A stretch of 64,000 nucleotides of DNA from Luidia sarsii (GCA_949987565.1 OX465111.1:13439216-13503215); one strand, 5' to 3'. Shown: positions 13,616-24,364, counted from the stretch's first letter. A program made the numbers and translations. The notes: a model not told the origin generated them from the letters alone.

Positions 13616-15730
13616 GTGATCTTGTCAAGACATTCCTTAAAGGAGATGCTGCCTGTCCACCCAGTCTTGTCACCCATCCTGCAGAAACGGAGACAGAAAG
13701 TAATTCACTTCAATTGATTCAATTTCTGACATGTTCGACAGGTCCGCTCCTGTCAGAAATTTCAGTTTTCGACTCAAAATCAGTTTTCCCAGATTTCTCT
13801 GAAAATGACTCCTCAGGCATCTGAGAGCCCTCTGACATGGATCGGACTTTCGTTAGACCAGTTGAAGTCAATTTTGGCCCCCTCAAAAAAAAATAGATTT
13901 TTGTCCCAATTTCTGACGAGTTCGACAGGTCCGCTCCTGTCAGAATTTTCGGTTTTCGACCCAAAATCAGGAAATGACTCCTCATGCATCTCAGGCATCT
14001 GAGAGCCCTCTGACATGGATCGGACTTTCGTTAGACCAGTTGAAGTCATTTTTGGCCCCCTCAAAAAAACTAGATTTTTGGCCCAATTTCTGACGAGTTC
14101 GACAGGTCCGCTCCTGTCAGATTTTTCGGTTTTCGACCCAAAATCAGTTTTCCCAGATTTCTCTGAAAATGACTCCTCAGGCATCTGAGAGCCCTCTGAC
14201 ATGGATCGGACTTTCGTGAGACCAGTTGAAGTCATTTTTGGCCCCCTCAAAAAAACTAGATTTTTGGCCCAATTTCTGACATGTTCGACAGGTCCGCTCC
14301 TGTCAGAAATTTCAGTTTTCGACCCAAAATCAGTTTTCCCAGATTTCTCTGAAAATAACTGCTCAGGCATCTGAGAGCCCTCTGACATGGATCAGACTTT
14401 CTTTAGACCAGTTGAAGTCATTTTTGGCCCCCTCAAAAAAACTAGATTTTTGGCCCGATTTCTGACATGTTCGACAGTTCCGCTCCTGTCAGAAATTTCA
14501 GTTTTCGACCCAAAATCAGTTTTCCCAGATTTCTCTGTTAATTACTCCTCAGGTGTCTGAGAGCCCTCTGACATGGATCGGACTTTCGTTAGACCAGTTG
14601 AAGTCATTTTTGGACCCCTCAAAAAAACTAGATTTTTGGCCCAATTTCTGACGAGTTCGACAGGTCCTCTCCTGTCAGAATTTTCAGTTTTCGACCCAAA
14701 ATCAGTTTTCCCAGATTTCTCTGAAAGTGACTCATCAGGCATCTGAGAGCCCTCTGACATGGATCGGACTTTCGTTAGACCAGTTGAAGTCATTTTTGGC
14801 CCCCTCAAAAAAAACCTAGATTTTTGGCCCAATTTCTGACGAGTTCGACAGGTCCGCTCCTGTCAGAATTTTCAGTTTTCGACCCAAAATCAGTTTTCCC
14901 AGATTTCTCTGAAAATGACTCCTTAGGTGTCTGAGAGCCCTCTGACATGGATCAGACTTTCGTTAGACCAGTCTTGTCACCCATCCTGCAGAAACGGAGA
15001 CAGAAAGTAATTCACTTTAATTGATTCAATTTCTGACATGTTTGACAGGTCCGCTCCTGTCAAAATTTTAAGTTTTCGACCCAAAAATCAGTTTTCCTCA
15101 GGCATCTGTCTATGAATTTCTTGAAACTGTCCATCTACATGTAACTGATCTTTAATACTTTCCCTGCCCAGGTGATCTTGTCAAGACATTCCTTAAAGGA
15201 GATGCTGCCTGTCCACCCAGTCTTGTCACCCATCCTGCAGAAACGGAGACAGAAAGTAATTCACTTCAATTGATTCAATTTCTGACATGTTCGACAGGTC
15301 CGCTCCTGTCAGAAATTTCAGTTTTCGACTCAAAATCAGTTTTCCCAGATTTCTCTGAAAATGACTCCTCAGGCATCTGAGAGCCCTCTGACATGGATCG
15401 GACTTTCGTTAGACCAGTTGAAGTCAATTTTGGCCCCCTCAAAAAAAAATAGATTTTTGTCCCAATTTCTGACGAGTTCGACAGGTCCGCTCCTGTCAGA
15501 ATTTTCGGTTTTCGACCCAAAATCAGGAAATGACTCCTCATGCATCTCAGGCATCTGAGAGCCCTCTGACATGGATCGGACTTTCTTTAGACCAGTTGAA
15601 GTCATTTTTGGCCCCCTCAAAAAAACTAGTTTTTTGGCCCAATTTCTGACATGTTCGACAGGTCCGCTCCTGTCAGAATTTTCAGTTTTCGACCCAAAAT
15701 CAGTTTTCCCAGATTTCTCTGTATATGACT
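13616..15730 (+). repeat. Higher-order unit 4, truncated
   Basis: Full exon copies begin at 13616 and 15172, the last in the array. The unit breaks off after the first 1,556-bp block. Near 14838 it carries TTTCTGACGAG where the matching positions in earlier units read TTTCTGAAGAG. Confidence 0.85.
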
Positions 15731-16345
15731 CCTCAGGCATCTGAGAGCCCTCTGACATGGATCGGACTTTCGTTAGACCAGTTGAAGTCATTTTTGGCCC
15801 CCTAAAAAAAAGCCTAGATTTTTGGCCCAATTTCTGACGTGTTCGACAGGTCCGCTCCTGTCAGAATTTTCAGTTTTCGACCCAAAATAAATTTTCCCAG
15901 ATTTCTCTGAAAATGACTCCTCAGGCATCTGAGAGCCCTCTGACATGGATCGGACTTTCGTTAGACCAGTTGAAGTCATTTTTGGCCCCCTCAAAAAAAC
16001 TAGATTTTTGGCCCAATTTCTGACATGATCGACAGGTCCGCTCCTGTCAGAATTTTCAGTTTTTGACCCAAAATCAGTTTTCCCAGATTTATCTTAAAAA
16101 TACTCCTCAGATATATGAGAGCCCTCTGACATGGAACGCACTTTTGTTAGTCCAGTTGAAGTCATTTTTGGCCCCCTGAAAAAAACTACCGGTAGATTTT
16201 TGGCCCAATTTCTGACGTGTTCGACAGGTCCGCTCCTGTCAGAATTTTCGGTTTTCAACCCAAAATCACTTTTCCCAGATTTATCTGAAAATTACTCCTC
16301 TGGTATCTGAGAGCCCTCTGACATGGATCCGACTTTCGGTAGACA
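15731..16345. repeat. Diverged right edge of the satellite array
   Basis: The last three or four monomers accumulate changes absent from the interior, such as CAAAATAAATTTTCCC, an ACCGGTA insertion after the A-run near 16190, and TTTTTGACCC. The last recognisable monomer stops at GGTAGAC near 16345. Degraded edge monomers are the usual signature of a satellite homogenised in its centre. Confidence 0.85.
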
Positions 16346-16680
16346 ATCCTCAACACAGTTGTTTAGTACTTTCACTGTACACTGCTGATTAAAAAAAAAT
16401 TCCTGAAAAAGGAGTAAAAGTTCTACAGTTACTGAAGCTAGCTGCGTGCAATATTTTTAATGCATGTGCATTGTTTTACATTGGCCAACTATGCTGTTAC
16501 GAGACTTGAATTTTGTCTAAAGAAGGGATAAACCCATTTCCCAACTTAAGGATAAGTGTACCAGGAAATGTTCATGTTTGTCAAATGAGTAATGTATGGT
16601 AATAAATGTTTATAATTAAACATATTATATATATTGTTTTCTTTTTTTAGAGCAGCATGGACTGCAAGTCACAATTTTCA
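16346..16680. other. Non-repetitive AT-rich spacer
   Basis: No supported gene. An acceptor-like TTTCTTTTTTTAG lies near 16640-16650 and is followed by a short open stretch that runs into the tetranucleotide repeat. No donor could be placed, so it is not called as an exon. Confidence 0.5.
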
Positions 16681-17518
16681 CCGATGCAGGCAGATTTCAA
16701 ACCATCCATCCAGCAATCATCCACGAACCATCCACGAACCCAGTCAGTCAACACACCAGTCAACCAACCAGTCATCCAATAGTCAACCAGCCAACCTGTC
16801 AGACAGCCAACCAGTCAACCAACCATCCAGCCAGTAATGTATCCAGCCAGTGAACTATTCAAACAGCCAACCAGTCAACCATCTAGCCATTGAACTATTC
16901 AACCAGCCAACCTGTCAGACAGCCAACCAGTCTACCAACCATCCAGCCAGTCATGTATCCAGCCAGTGAACTATTCAAACAGCCAACCTGTCAACCATCT
17001 AGCCATTGAACTTTTCAACCAGCCAACCTGTCAGGCAGTCAACCAACCATTCAGCCAGTTATTCGTCCAGCCAGTGAACTATTCAAACAGCCATCCAGCC
17101 AACCATTCAACCATCTAGCCATTGAACTATTCAACCAGACAGCCTGTCAGGCAGTCAACCAACCATTCAGCCAGTCATTCGTCCAGCCAGTGAACTATTC
17201 AAACAGCCTGCCAGTCAACCGGCTAATCGGACCGATTAGCCGGCTAATTGGACGGATTGGCGGACCGCCAGCCAGCCAACCAGTCAACCATCTAGCCATC
17301 GAACTATTCAACCAGTCAACCAGTCAACCAGTCAACCATCCAGCCTGTGAACTGTTTAAACAGGCTGCCTGTCAACCAGCCAGCCATATCAACCAGTCAA
17401 CCAACATGTCAATTATTCAACCAGCCTGTCATGTCAACTAGCCAACCCACACACCATGTCAACCAGTCAACCAGCGTACCAACTAGACAACCAGCCATCC
17501 AGCCAACCAGTCAACCAT

Positions 17519-17573
<55 letters not shown>

Positions 17574-17800
17574 ACCAGCCAGCCAGCCAGCCAGCCAGCC
17601 AATCAACCAGCCAGTCAACCAACCAGTCAGCCAGTCATCAAGTCAATCATCAAGCCACTGAACTATTCAACCAGCCAGCTAGTCAACCAGTCATCCAGCT
17701 AGCCAGTCAACCGTCCAGTCAAGCAACCACTTAATGAGTAAATCAGCCAACCACTGAAACAGCCAATCAGTCAGTCAGTCAACCAACAAGTTAATGGGGG
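16680..17800. repeat. Degenerate CCAG/TCAA tetranucleotide tract
   Basis: About 1.1 kb is built from CCAG, TCAA and CCAT tetramers, purest at 17517-17600 where CCAG repeats uninterrupted. Larger segments (ending in GAACTATTCAA words) are duplicated inside it. Translation gives Ser-Gln-Pro-rich peptides in every forward frame, which is a product of the tetramer and not evidence of coding. Confidence 0.95.
17219..17269. repeat. Perfect GC-rich palindromes inside the tetranucleotide tract
   Basis: CCGGCTAATCGG at 17219-17230 pairs with its exact complement at 17232-17243 across a single A. A second perfect palindrome, GGCGG-A-CCGCC, follows at 17259-17269. The segment between is a mutated version of the first. 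Both are unlike the surrounding CCAG repeat in composition. Confidence 0.9.
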
Positions 17801-18031
17801 AGACAGCAGCCGGTCACCTAACCCTTCAAGGCTTTGTCTGAATGTAAGTCAAAACTTTGAACTTTTTTTTTTACATTCCTGCTGACACTTTAAAAACCAG
17901 AGAACAGTGAATCTTGGTGAATGTGAAACAGTGAATCTTGGTGAATGTGGGTATGCATCTCGATAAAACGATCACCGCATTTAGAAAAAAATTCTAATGA
18001 GATTCTGTAATCTGTTTTTGTTTGTTCACAG

Positions 18032-18168
18032 GCCTAGCCTCGTGAGATGTGAAACTATTTGCCTCATGCTTCTTGCTGAAGTCAAGACATTGGTGCCCTT
18101 GACATCATCTCTCCCATCAATCTTGGCTCTGACAGCACACTGCACATCGGCTGATGAAACTCAATCAA
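18032..18168 (+). CDS. Internal exon of an unidentified plus-strand gene
   Basis: The exon is 137 nt between acceptor TTTGTTCACAG and donor GTAAGTATG, both strong. Only one frame is open from the first base: one base completes a codon, then 45 codons, then one base is left over (enters in phase 2, leaves in phase 1). The peptide begins PSLVRCETICLMLLAEVKTL and ends SADETQS. It is rich in Leu and Ala like an alpha-helical repeat segment. I do not recognise the family. It joins in phase to 18482-18565. Confidence 0.6.
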
Positions 18169-18204
18169 GTAAGTATGAAGCACCTTATACTTTCTTTTAG
18201 GAGG

Positions 18205-18410
18205 ACCTCATGTAACTTGGAGGCTAAGTGGAAAGTTTGTGGTGACACCACGTAATACTTCTCATTCAAGAAGGAGTGTGGCTCTGAAAAGACCCGATAA
18301 CTCAACATTTTGGATAGTGTGTATTCTGGCCATCGTTAGCCTTGGAGGTTGTAACATTGACAAATAAAGTTCTGGGCCTGACGTTTTGATCACCGGGACC
18401 TTTCTGAGCA
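18205..18410. repeat. Dispersed palindromic-repeat fragments
   Basis: AAGTGGAAAGTTTGTGGTGA and the following GGAGTGTGGCTCTGAAAAGA match pieces at 44500-44590, 47950-48045 and 50340-50510. The end of the block (GGGCCTGACGTTTTGATC) matches the widespread CCTGCTAGGATC palindrome family. Both lie in the intron between the two exons. Confidence 0.7.
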
Positions 18411-18481
18411 CACACTATTTGTCTATGAATTTCTTGAAACTGTCCATGTAACTGATCTTTAATACTTCTTTCCCTGCCCAG

Positions 18482-18565
18482 GTGATCTTGTCAAGACATT
18501 CCTCCAAGGAGATGCTGCCTGTCCACCCAGTCTTGTCACCCATCCTGCAGAAACGGAGACAGAAA
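18482..18565 (+). CDS. Symmetric 84-nt exon, presumed parent of the array copies
   Basis: Acceptor CCCTGCCCAG and donor GTAATTC bound 84 nt, a multiple of three. Chained to the previous exon it is read in phase 1 as S-DLVKTFLQGDAACPP and ends ETETE. A second frame (phase 0, VILSRHSSKEML...) is also open, so the frame rests on the chain. The block 18422-18586, which includes flanking intron, is the segment copied into the satellite at 1-16345. Compared with those copies the intron part differs by a 6-nt and a 3-nt indel, while the exon differs at only two bases. It could instead be a stray copy of the repeat, but splice sites on both sides and the phase match favour an exon. Confidence 0.6.
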
Positions 18566-18589
18566 GTAATTCACTTCAATTGATTCCAT

Positions 18590-19185
18590 TTATCCGAACT
18601 GTCTTACATATCTGAGCCCTTAGTAGCATGTGACAAGACTTTCTTTTGGACCCTGGCAATAGCCACCTGAATCATTCCGTAATCTGAAAGCTAAGAACTG
18701 TCAGTGATAATATTATGTAATTAATTATCATAATCATAATTTGGTGTACCATAATTTTCAGACTATAAATCAACAGCTTTTAAAAGTCTGTAGAATTGGA
18801 CAGTCAAATTGCTGCTGCACTTAATGGCTCACTATTGGAAAAGGAAAATATTGATTAGCCCCGCTCCAAAAGTTTACATTTTTTTATCATTATGCAATTC
18901 TTGTTTCATTTTTTTTTTTCAGTTTTGTGGTTTTTTTTTATACATTCACGAATTTGTGATCAGTGAACAATGAACCACCTAAGTGGAATCAGAAAATGCG
19001 CGCAGAAAGGAAATACTAACTTATGGAAAACCTTCAAGCATTTCAGGTGAATGGCCTTTGGTTTATAGTCCAAAAATTATGGTATATATTGATGAGTTAG
19101 AGTTCTAATTGTATAATGATTGCATTTATTTGTGTGGGATGGATTCTTTGGCATTCATATTCATCGGTCATTAGGTCAACCACTG
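18590..19185. other. Intronic AT-rich DNA, nothing recognised
   Basis: No exon, RNA gene or tandem repeat seen; only short A and T runs near 18900-18940. Confidence 0.5.
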
Positions 19186-19189
19186 AAAT

Positions 19190-19790
19190 TCTTTATCCCC
19201 TGGGTGGGGAATATCCTTGTGGCACTGAATTGTCATTTTTTTCCCTGGGTGGGGGCCTTGTCATCATTAAACCCACCGAATCTCTTGAATCCACATTTTA
19301 CCAATTCTTTCCCCTGGGTGGGGAATATCCTTGTGGCACTGAATTGTCATTTTCCCCCCTGGGTGGGGGCATTGTCATCATTGAACCCACAGTGTCTCTT
19401 GAATCAACTTTTTACCAATTCTTTCCCCTGGGTTGGGAATATCCTTGTGGCACTCAATTGTCATTTTCCCCCCTGGGTGGGGGCCTTGTCACTATTGAAC
19501 CCACAAAGTCTCTTGAATCAACGTTTTACCAATTCTTTCCCCTGGTTGGGGAATATCCTCGTTGCACTTAATTGTCATTTTCCCCCTGGGTGGGGGCCTT
19601 GTCATCATTGAACCCACTGAGTCTTTTGAATCAACTTTTTACCAATTCTTTCCCCTGGGTGGGGAATATTATTGTGGCACTCAATTGTCATTTTCCCCCC
19701 TGGGTGGGGGCATTGTCATCATTGAACCCACAGTGTCTTGTGACCCAACGTTTTACCAATTCTTTCCCCTGGGTTGGGCAGCAGGTCACA
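19190..19790. repeat. 114-bp tandem repeat, about five copies
   Basis: The word CCCCTGGGTGGGG and its variants recur at about 19197, 19311, 19425, 19539, 19652 and 19767, a period of 113-115 bp. Each unit contains two CCTGGGTGGGG blocks. Because 114 is a multiple of three, open frames of 129-163 codons run through it; they are a repeat artefact. Confidence 0.95.
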
Positions 19791-20735
19791 AAAATTCATA
19801 CCTTCGATGGGGTGACAATTATTCCCCAAAATTGCTTTTTACTTGAATCATTGACAATGATGTGCTCTAAGATATTGTCATGTTTTTGTTCTCTAATCCT
19901 ACTTCCCAAAGAAACCACCCCACATTTGTTTCATTTAATATTTTACAGAACGTATTTCTGACCTAGGATTGACTCTCATATGAAATGTTCCAGATCTTGT
20001 TTTTGTTTATACATACACAATTTACAATTGAATGGCATAAAATTATTGTCATGACACTCAAAATTTAATCATCTCAAATTATGCAGCTTTCAAAATTCTA
20101 CCTTTGAGAACAGTCCTGCTACTGAAGGACTGAAAAAATCAGACCTTTTCATTCTTATACCTTGAGAATTCCTAAAGTAGTCATTTCCCTGGGTGGGGCA
20201 CATTTCTTATCTTTTTTGTTTCTTTTTCAAACACTTCTCTGCATTGATTGCTTTTGCAACCAATTTTGTTTTCTCTAAACATCTCAGATTTCATATGATG
20301 CAATCTTGGGTCGTACAGTATCTTAGATGTATTTATGTGTAAAAATTCTTTCATTTCAAGTGGCAGAGGATGCAGTAATGAAAACCTGTAGAAAAGCAAA
20401 AACCAAATCAAATTTACCGACCCAAAACAAAACGATTCTAGTATTTTTTGATAATACTGAATCTGTATCTTTTTACTTCATGGTTTTATTCCATAATTCG
20501 ATTCACTTTTTGGGAGGGGGTGGGGCATTATCCCCCCAAAAAAGCAATTCTATAATTGATTTGTTTTTCATTACTGAATCTTCAGCTCAGTACTTCATTT
20601 ATTTGTATGTATATTTATATGTATTTCTTTTGGTGGGAGGGGTTTAACTAATCATTTGTCCCATATCTTCTTCAATATGTCTACTAGTTCCTCTGCCATT
20701 CGGAATAAATGTATTCCACTTCAACTAGATTCCGA
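19791..20735. other. Intronic DNA, no gene recognised
   Basis: AT-rich with T-runs and one further isolated CCCTGGGTGGGGC near 20188, probably a stray fragment of the upstream 114-bp repeat. Confidence 0.45.
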
Positions 20736-21530
20736 TCTATCACATGACCTTGACCAGCTCAATGGTCCTGTGGTTAAGACATTTGCATTACAAAGCAGAT
20801 GTCACACTTTCAAATCCTGCCCAAGCTGACTGTATTCTTTCAGCAGGCAGTTGGGCAAAGCACTGATGCAATGCATTACCTGTCACTCTTCTGATTCAGA
20901 TCAACCACGTGACCTTAACCAGCTCAATGGTCCTGTGGTTAGAAAGCAGAAGTCGTACTTTCAAATCCTGCCCGAGCTGCCTGTATTCTTTCAGCAGGCA
21001 GTTGGGCAAAACCCTAATGCAATGCAGTACCTGTCACTCTACAGATTCAAATCCACTACATGACCTTGACCAGCTCAATGGTCCTGTGGTTAGAAAGCAG
21101 AAGTCTCACATTCAAATTCTGCCCAAGCTGCCTGTATTCTTTCAGCAGGCAGTTGGGCAAAGCACTGATGCAATGCAGTCAGTACCTGTCACTCTTCTGA
21201 TTCAAATCCACTACATGACCTTGACCAGCTCAATGGTCCTGTGGTTAGAAAGCAGAAGTCTCACATTCAAATCCTGCCCAAGCTGCCTGTATTCTTTCAG
21301 CAGGCAGTTGGGCAAAGCACTGATGCAATGCAATACATGTACATGTCACTCTACAGATTTGAATCCACCACATGACCTTGACCAGCTCAGTAGTCCAGTG
21401 ATTAAGACTTCTGTGATAGATAGCAGGAGTCGCGGGTTCGAATCCTGCCCGAGCTGCCTGTATTTTTTTAGCAGGCAGTTGGGCAAAGCACAGCTATCAT
21501 GCAATATGTAATTACACATTGAAGAGGGCA
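20736..21530 (+). repeat. Tandem cluster of tRNA-derived SINE heads (family B)
   Basis: Five copies of a unit that starts near ACCAGCTCAATGGTCCTG and ends GGGCAAAGCACTGATGCAATG occur at about 20753, 20918, 21069, 21224 and 21381, spacings 151-165 bp. Each has a tRNA-like head (TGGTTAAGAC as A-box side, GGTTCGAATCC-like B box) and the tail TTTCAGCAGGCAGTTGGGCA. The last copy is closest to the consensus, with an intact GGGTTCGAATCC. The others have decayed B boxes (TTTCAAATCC). Confidence 0.85.
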
Positions 21531-21589
21531 AACCCTTGTTGAAGTACATGTATATTCTCCTCAATGCAAAATCCTATGATATCCATAAT

Positions 21590-21835
21590 GCAATGCGGTA
21601 CTCCCGCTATACAGATTCAAATCCACCACACGACCTCGACCAGCTCGGTGTTCCAGTGGTTAATACGCCTGCACTAGAAAGCAGGAGTCATGGGTTTGAA
21701 TCCTGCCTGAGCTGCCTGTATTTTCCAGCAGGCAATTGGGCAATGCACTGAGCAAACAGTTGCATGTTGAGTAGGGCAAACCCTTCTTGAACTACATGCT
21801 CCTCAATGCAAAATCATATTATATTTGCTGTTTAA
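21590..21835 (+). mobile_element. Family B SINE copy
   Basis: A full-length-looking copy with CAGTGGTTAA, GGGTTTGAATCCTGCC and the tail GGCAATTGGGCAATGCACTG, followed by the GGGCAAACCCTTCTTGAACT segment typical of the family here. Confidence 0.8.
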
Positions 21836-22494
21836 CTTGTTTACTTCTAAACCCCTACATGGCATTGGTGAGATGAAAGCACCTTTTAAAGTGATTGCAA
21901 AATGTCATCATTTTTAATTTCTCTTTAATTTGTTTGGACAAGTACCAAAATTGTCTCATTTAATATTCACAGAATCACCCTGCACCTTTCTGGTGAATTG
22001 ATATTGAGCCCAAATTATCAGTGATACACTATTCACACATTTGACTACAAAAAATCCTGTCATCAGCCAATGCTCTGTAGGGCTTTTAATGTATTTCATA
22101 TGTTTCATTTTTCTAAATGTATCTATCTGAACTGCTCCAACAAGAGACAAATGAAAATGCCAAATTTCAAAGGCAAAATTTCTTTAAAAAACTTTTTTTT
22201 TTTTTTTTCTTTTTTAAAATTTGATTTTTTTTAATGGAAATACCAAGTCTAAAGAAATCTTGAGCACAATTTGTACAACAACTTCTTTTTAAAATCTCAA
22301 ATTCTTTTTTTTTTTACATTTTGGATGATTATTCTTTTTTTTCTTCAAAATATTTTTTTCCCTTTAAGCTTAAAAAATTGTCTTTTGGATACACCTGATT
22401 TGTTGGAGCAGTTCCAGTTTTCATTATATACGTATGTAATAACCCGTTTTGCTGAAAAATGCAAACCCTCTATTCTGAATATCGCACGAAAGTG
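21836..22494. other. T-rich intronic DNA
   Basis: Contains long T runs at 22190-22220, 22300-22320 and 22335-22345. No gene recognised. Confidence 0.5.
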
Positions 22495-22990
22495 CAAAAT
22501 GCGAGTGCCGGCTAGTGCGCCCTCTACCGTCTGGAATGCTGAGTGACCTAATGACCCAGGTGCATTGGTCGGTTTTGCCCTCTGCCCGGCGGAGCCTGGC
22601 TTTTATGCCGCTGGTTCCCCGCTCTGCTGTTGTTCTGCCTCACATGATTTGACAAGCTCATACCAAAATCCCCCTCTAAAACTCTATAGGAAGGAAGGGA
22701 CATCATTGTTGTACTCTTAGATGTTGATCTGCCTGTATGGCTGGTGGGTCGGACTGAGGACCCTTTTTTTCACTTTTTTGATCCTTTTGTTATCCTAAGT
22801 TGGTACCCGTGACTCTTTGTTCCTGTGTAAACAGGTTGCTTTTCTGGCCGGTCACCAGTGACCACCCCATTTTTTTTCACAGGACGTCCGCTTCTGATCT
22901 GAGGGGGTTCTTGACCTGATGGATGATGGTGACCTCTGTCCAGTTGTTGATGTGAGGGTTGGAGAAATGGCATTCCGACATGGTTTCACA
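22495..22990 (+). repeat. Left member of an inverted ~480-bp repeat pair
   Basis: The sequence from CAAAATGCGAGTGCCGGC to GACATGG is matched in inverse orientation at 25490-25975, with moderate divergence (shared words include AATGACCCAGGT, TTCCCCGC and TTCATTGTTGTAC-type words). The outer end carries GCGCCCTCTA, a word that recurs many times up to 30.4 kb. It may be a non-autonomous transposon inserted twice or the long ends of a fold-back element. Confidence 0.75.
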
Positions 22991-23360
22991 GCAAACAATT
23001 TTTGGCATTCTTAGGTGTTTTTGTGTGTGTACATGCACACACTTGTGCATTTGTAAGCAAGTTCAAAAGCAGGAGGTATCAAAGATGACATTGGGATTAT
23101 GTAGGATTGGAAGAGGGTCCCTTACCCAGTATTAGAATAAAACAAAACCATCTTTTAGTTGCCAAACAAGCTGCTCTGCCTCTAAAATAGATTGAAATTT
23201 ACTTCACAAATATCATAACCACATGTAATCTTTCTTTTTTTAAATACTGTTACTTTCTGGCTTATTTGAATGCCAAAAATCAGTCAAAACATTGTAAATC
23301 TACTGAGAAAAATGCCAAATTATTTAACCATTTTAATTTAACAGAATAAATTAAATCTTC
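22991..23360. other. Spacer, nothing recognised
   Basis: AT-rich, with a short TG-rich stretch near 23015. Confidence 0.4.
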
Positions 23361-23482
23361 ACCCCGGCAAAGACTAGACCACTATTTGGGAGGCCGCCAT
23401 CTAAGGGCTGGATAGCTCAGATGGGAAGAGCACTGGTATGCAAAACCAGAGGTCTCGGGCTCAAATCCCGGTCCAGTCAAAG
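23361..23482 (+). mobile_element. tRNA-derived SINE (family A), truncated tail
   Basis: Starts CACCCCGGCAAAGACTAG, then GGGCTGGATAGCTCAGATGG (A box), CTCAAATCCCG (B box) and GGTCCAGTC. The tRNA-like part can form a 7-bp acceptor stem (GGCTGGA with TCCAGTC), but the anticodon loop is not canonical, so it is a SINE and not a tRNA gene. Confidence 0.85.
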
Positions 23483-24360
23483 ATTATTGAGCCATTTGTT
23501 CAATTAGAATCAATTAAAAATCAATCTTTTTTAATGCAGTTATCATCATTAGTTTCTGATATTGATTCTGAAATTCTAATCAATTTATTGATATTTTGGC
23601 AAACCTTAAACAACAACAAAAAACAAACGAAGAAAGACCACAGTGTGTCTACTGTGTAAGAAATAGAATTTTCTGAAAATCATTCATGATTGGAAATCAG
23701 AAATCCAGCCAAAAAAGCAAATCAACCAGAAACCAAGAAACATAAAGTTTCAAACAACAACAAAAAATTCCCAGAAAATTTCACACTCAGTTATCTGTGC
23801 CTTTATTTGTAATCAAGAGGAGTTAGTTTCCTCTTTAGAACCCCTTGGTTATTCAATATAATAATAATTATAAAAACAAAATTAATCTGAACTAAGCTTA
23901 ATGAATTCCTTTTTGAGCAGCTTGTAAGGCAATAGGGACCATCAAATATTCCTTTTTTAGTAATGTCCTTGGGGATTAGTATTAACTGACACCCTGACAC
24001 CCCCCCCCTATTTATCCCTGTAAGTCCTTTATGCTAATATTAGGCACCCTATTAGGAATCTTAGTTATAGGATGTCTGTCCAGGTTAAAGGTCAGCCTAA
24101 GACCATAAGTAGTGAAAAATCACACCTCACCTCCTTTGGAAAATGTCAAAGGCTTTGTTATGTTCTGTCAGATGCATAGAAATCAAGAAATCAGTCCATT
24201 TAGGGAGAGAAATAATTTCCTTTTTATCCATTTTGTGCAGAGTAGAGACACAATCAGGCATTAGATTCAGGTGTCCGTTCAGGTTAAAGATAGGATTAAA
24301 TCTACCAGTACTAGAAAAGGCACTTCCAAGAAAAAGTCAAAGGCTTCATAATTTTATTAT
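23483..24360. other. AT-rich spacer, nothing recognised
   Basis: Contains AAC-rich stretches near 23610 and 23755 and a C-run at 24000. No gene supported. Confidence 0.45.
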
Positions 24361-24364
24361 TATG

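Larger units (their letters stand above)
1..16345. repeat. Satellite array, ~186-bp monomer with higher-order structure
   Basis: Monomers of about 186 bp (local spacings 179-189) repeat head to tail from the window start to about 16345, seen from the recurring word CTGAGAGCCCTCTGACATGG at about 23, 202, 388, 571, 760, 946 and 1133. Monomers are grouped into a 4,931-bp higher-order period: matching landmarks lie at 3951, 8882 and 13813, at 4680, 9611 and 14542, and at 5865 and 10796. Each monomer carries the hairpin GACAGG-TCCGCT-CCTGTC inside an outer TTCTGACA/TGTCAGAA inverted repeat. Higher-order units differ at only scattered single bases, so amplification is recent or homogenisation efficient. 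The left edge is cut by the window. Short open frames in the array follow from the monomer length being a multiple of three; I do not call them genes. Confidence 0.97.

Noticed and set aside
1..16345. CRISPR array
   Set aside because: The repeats are long satellite monomers without unique spacers, in a eukaryotic genome.
16634..16837. Acceptor-like TTTCTTTTTTTAG followed by an open frame
   Set aside because: The frame runs straight into CCAG/TCAA repeat, no donor can be placed and composition is that of the repeat.
19116..19961. Tandem-repeat proteins of 129-163 residues
   Set aside because: Explained by the 114-bp repeat length being a multiple of three; two frames are equally open.
21390..21460. 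tRNA gene in the family B element
   Set aside because: Good B box, but the anticodon stem-loop is irregular and the sequence is one of many dispersed copies with a shared 3' tail.
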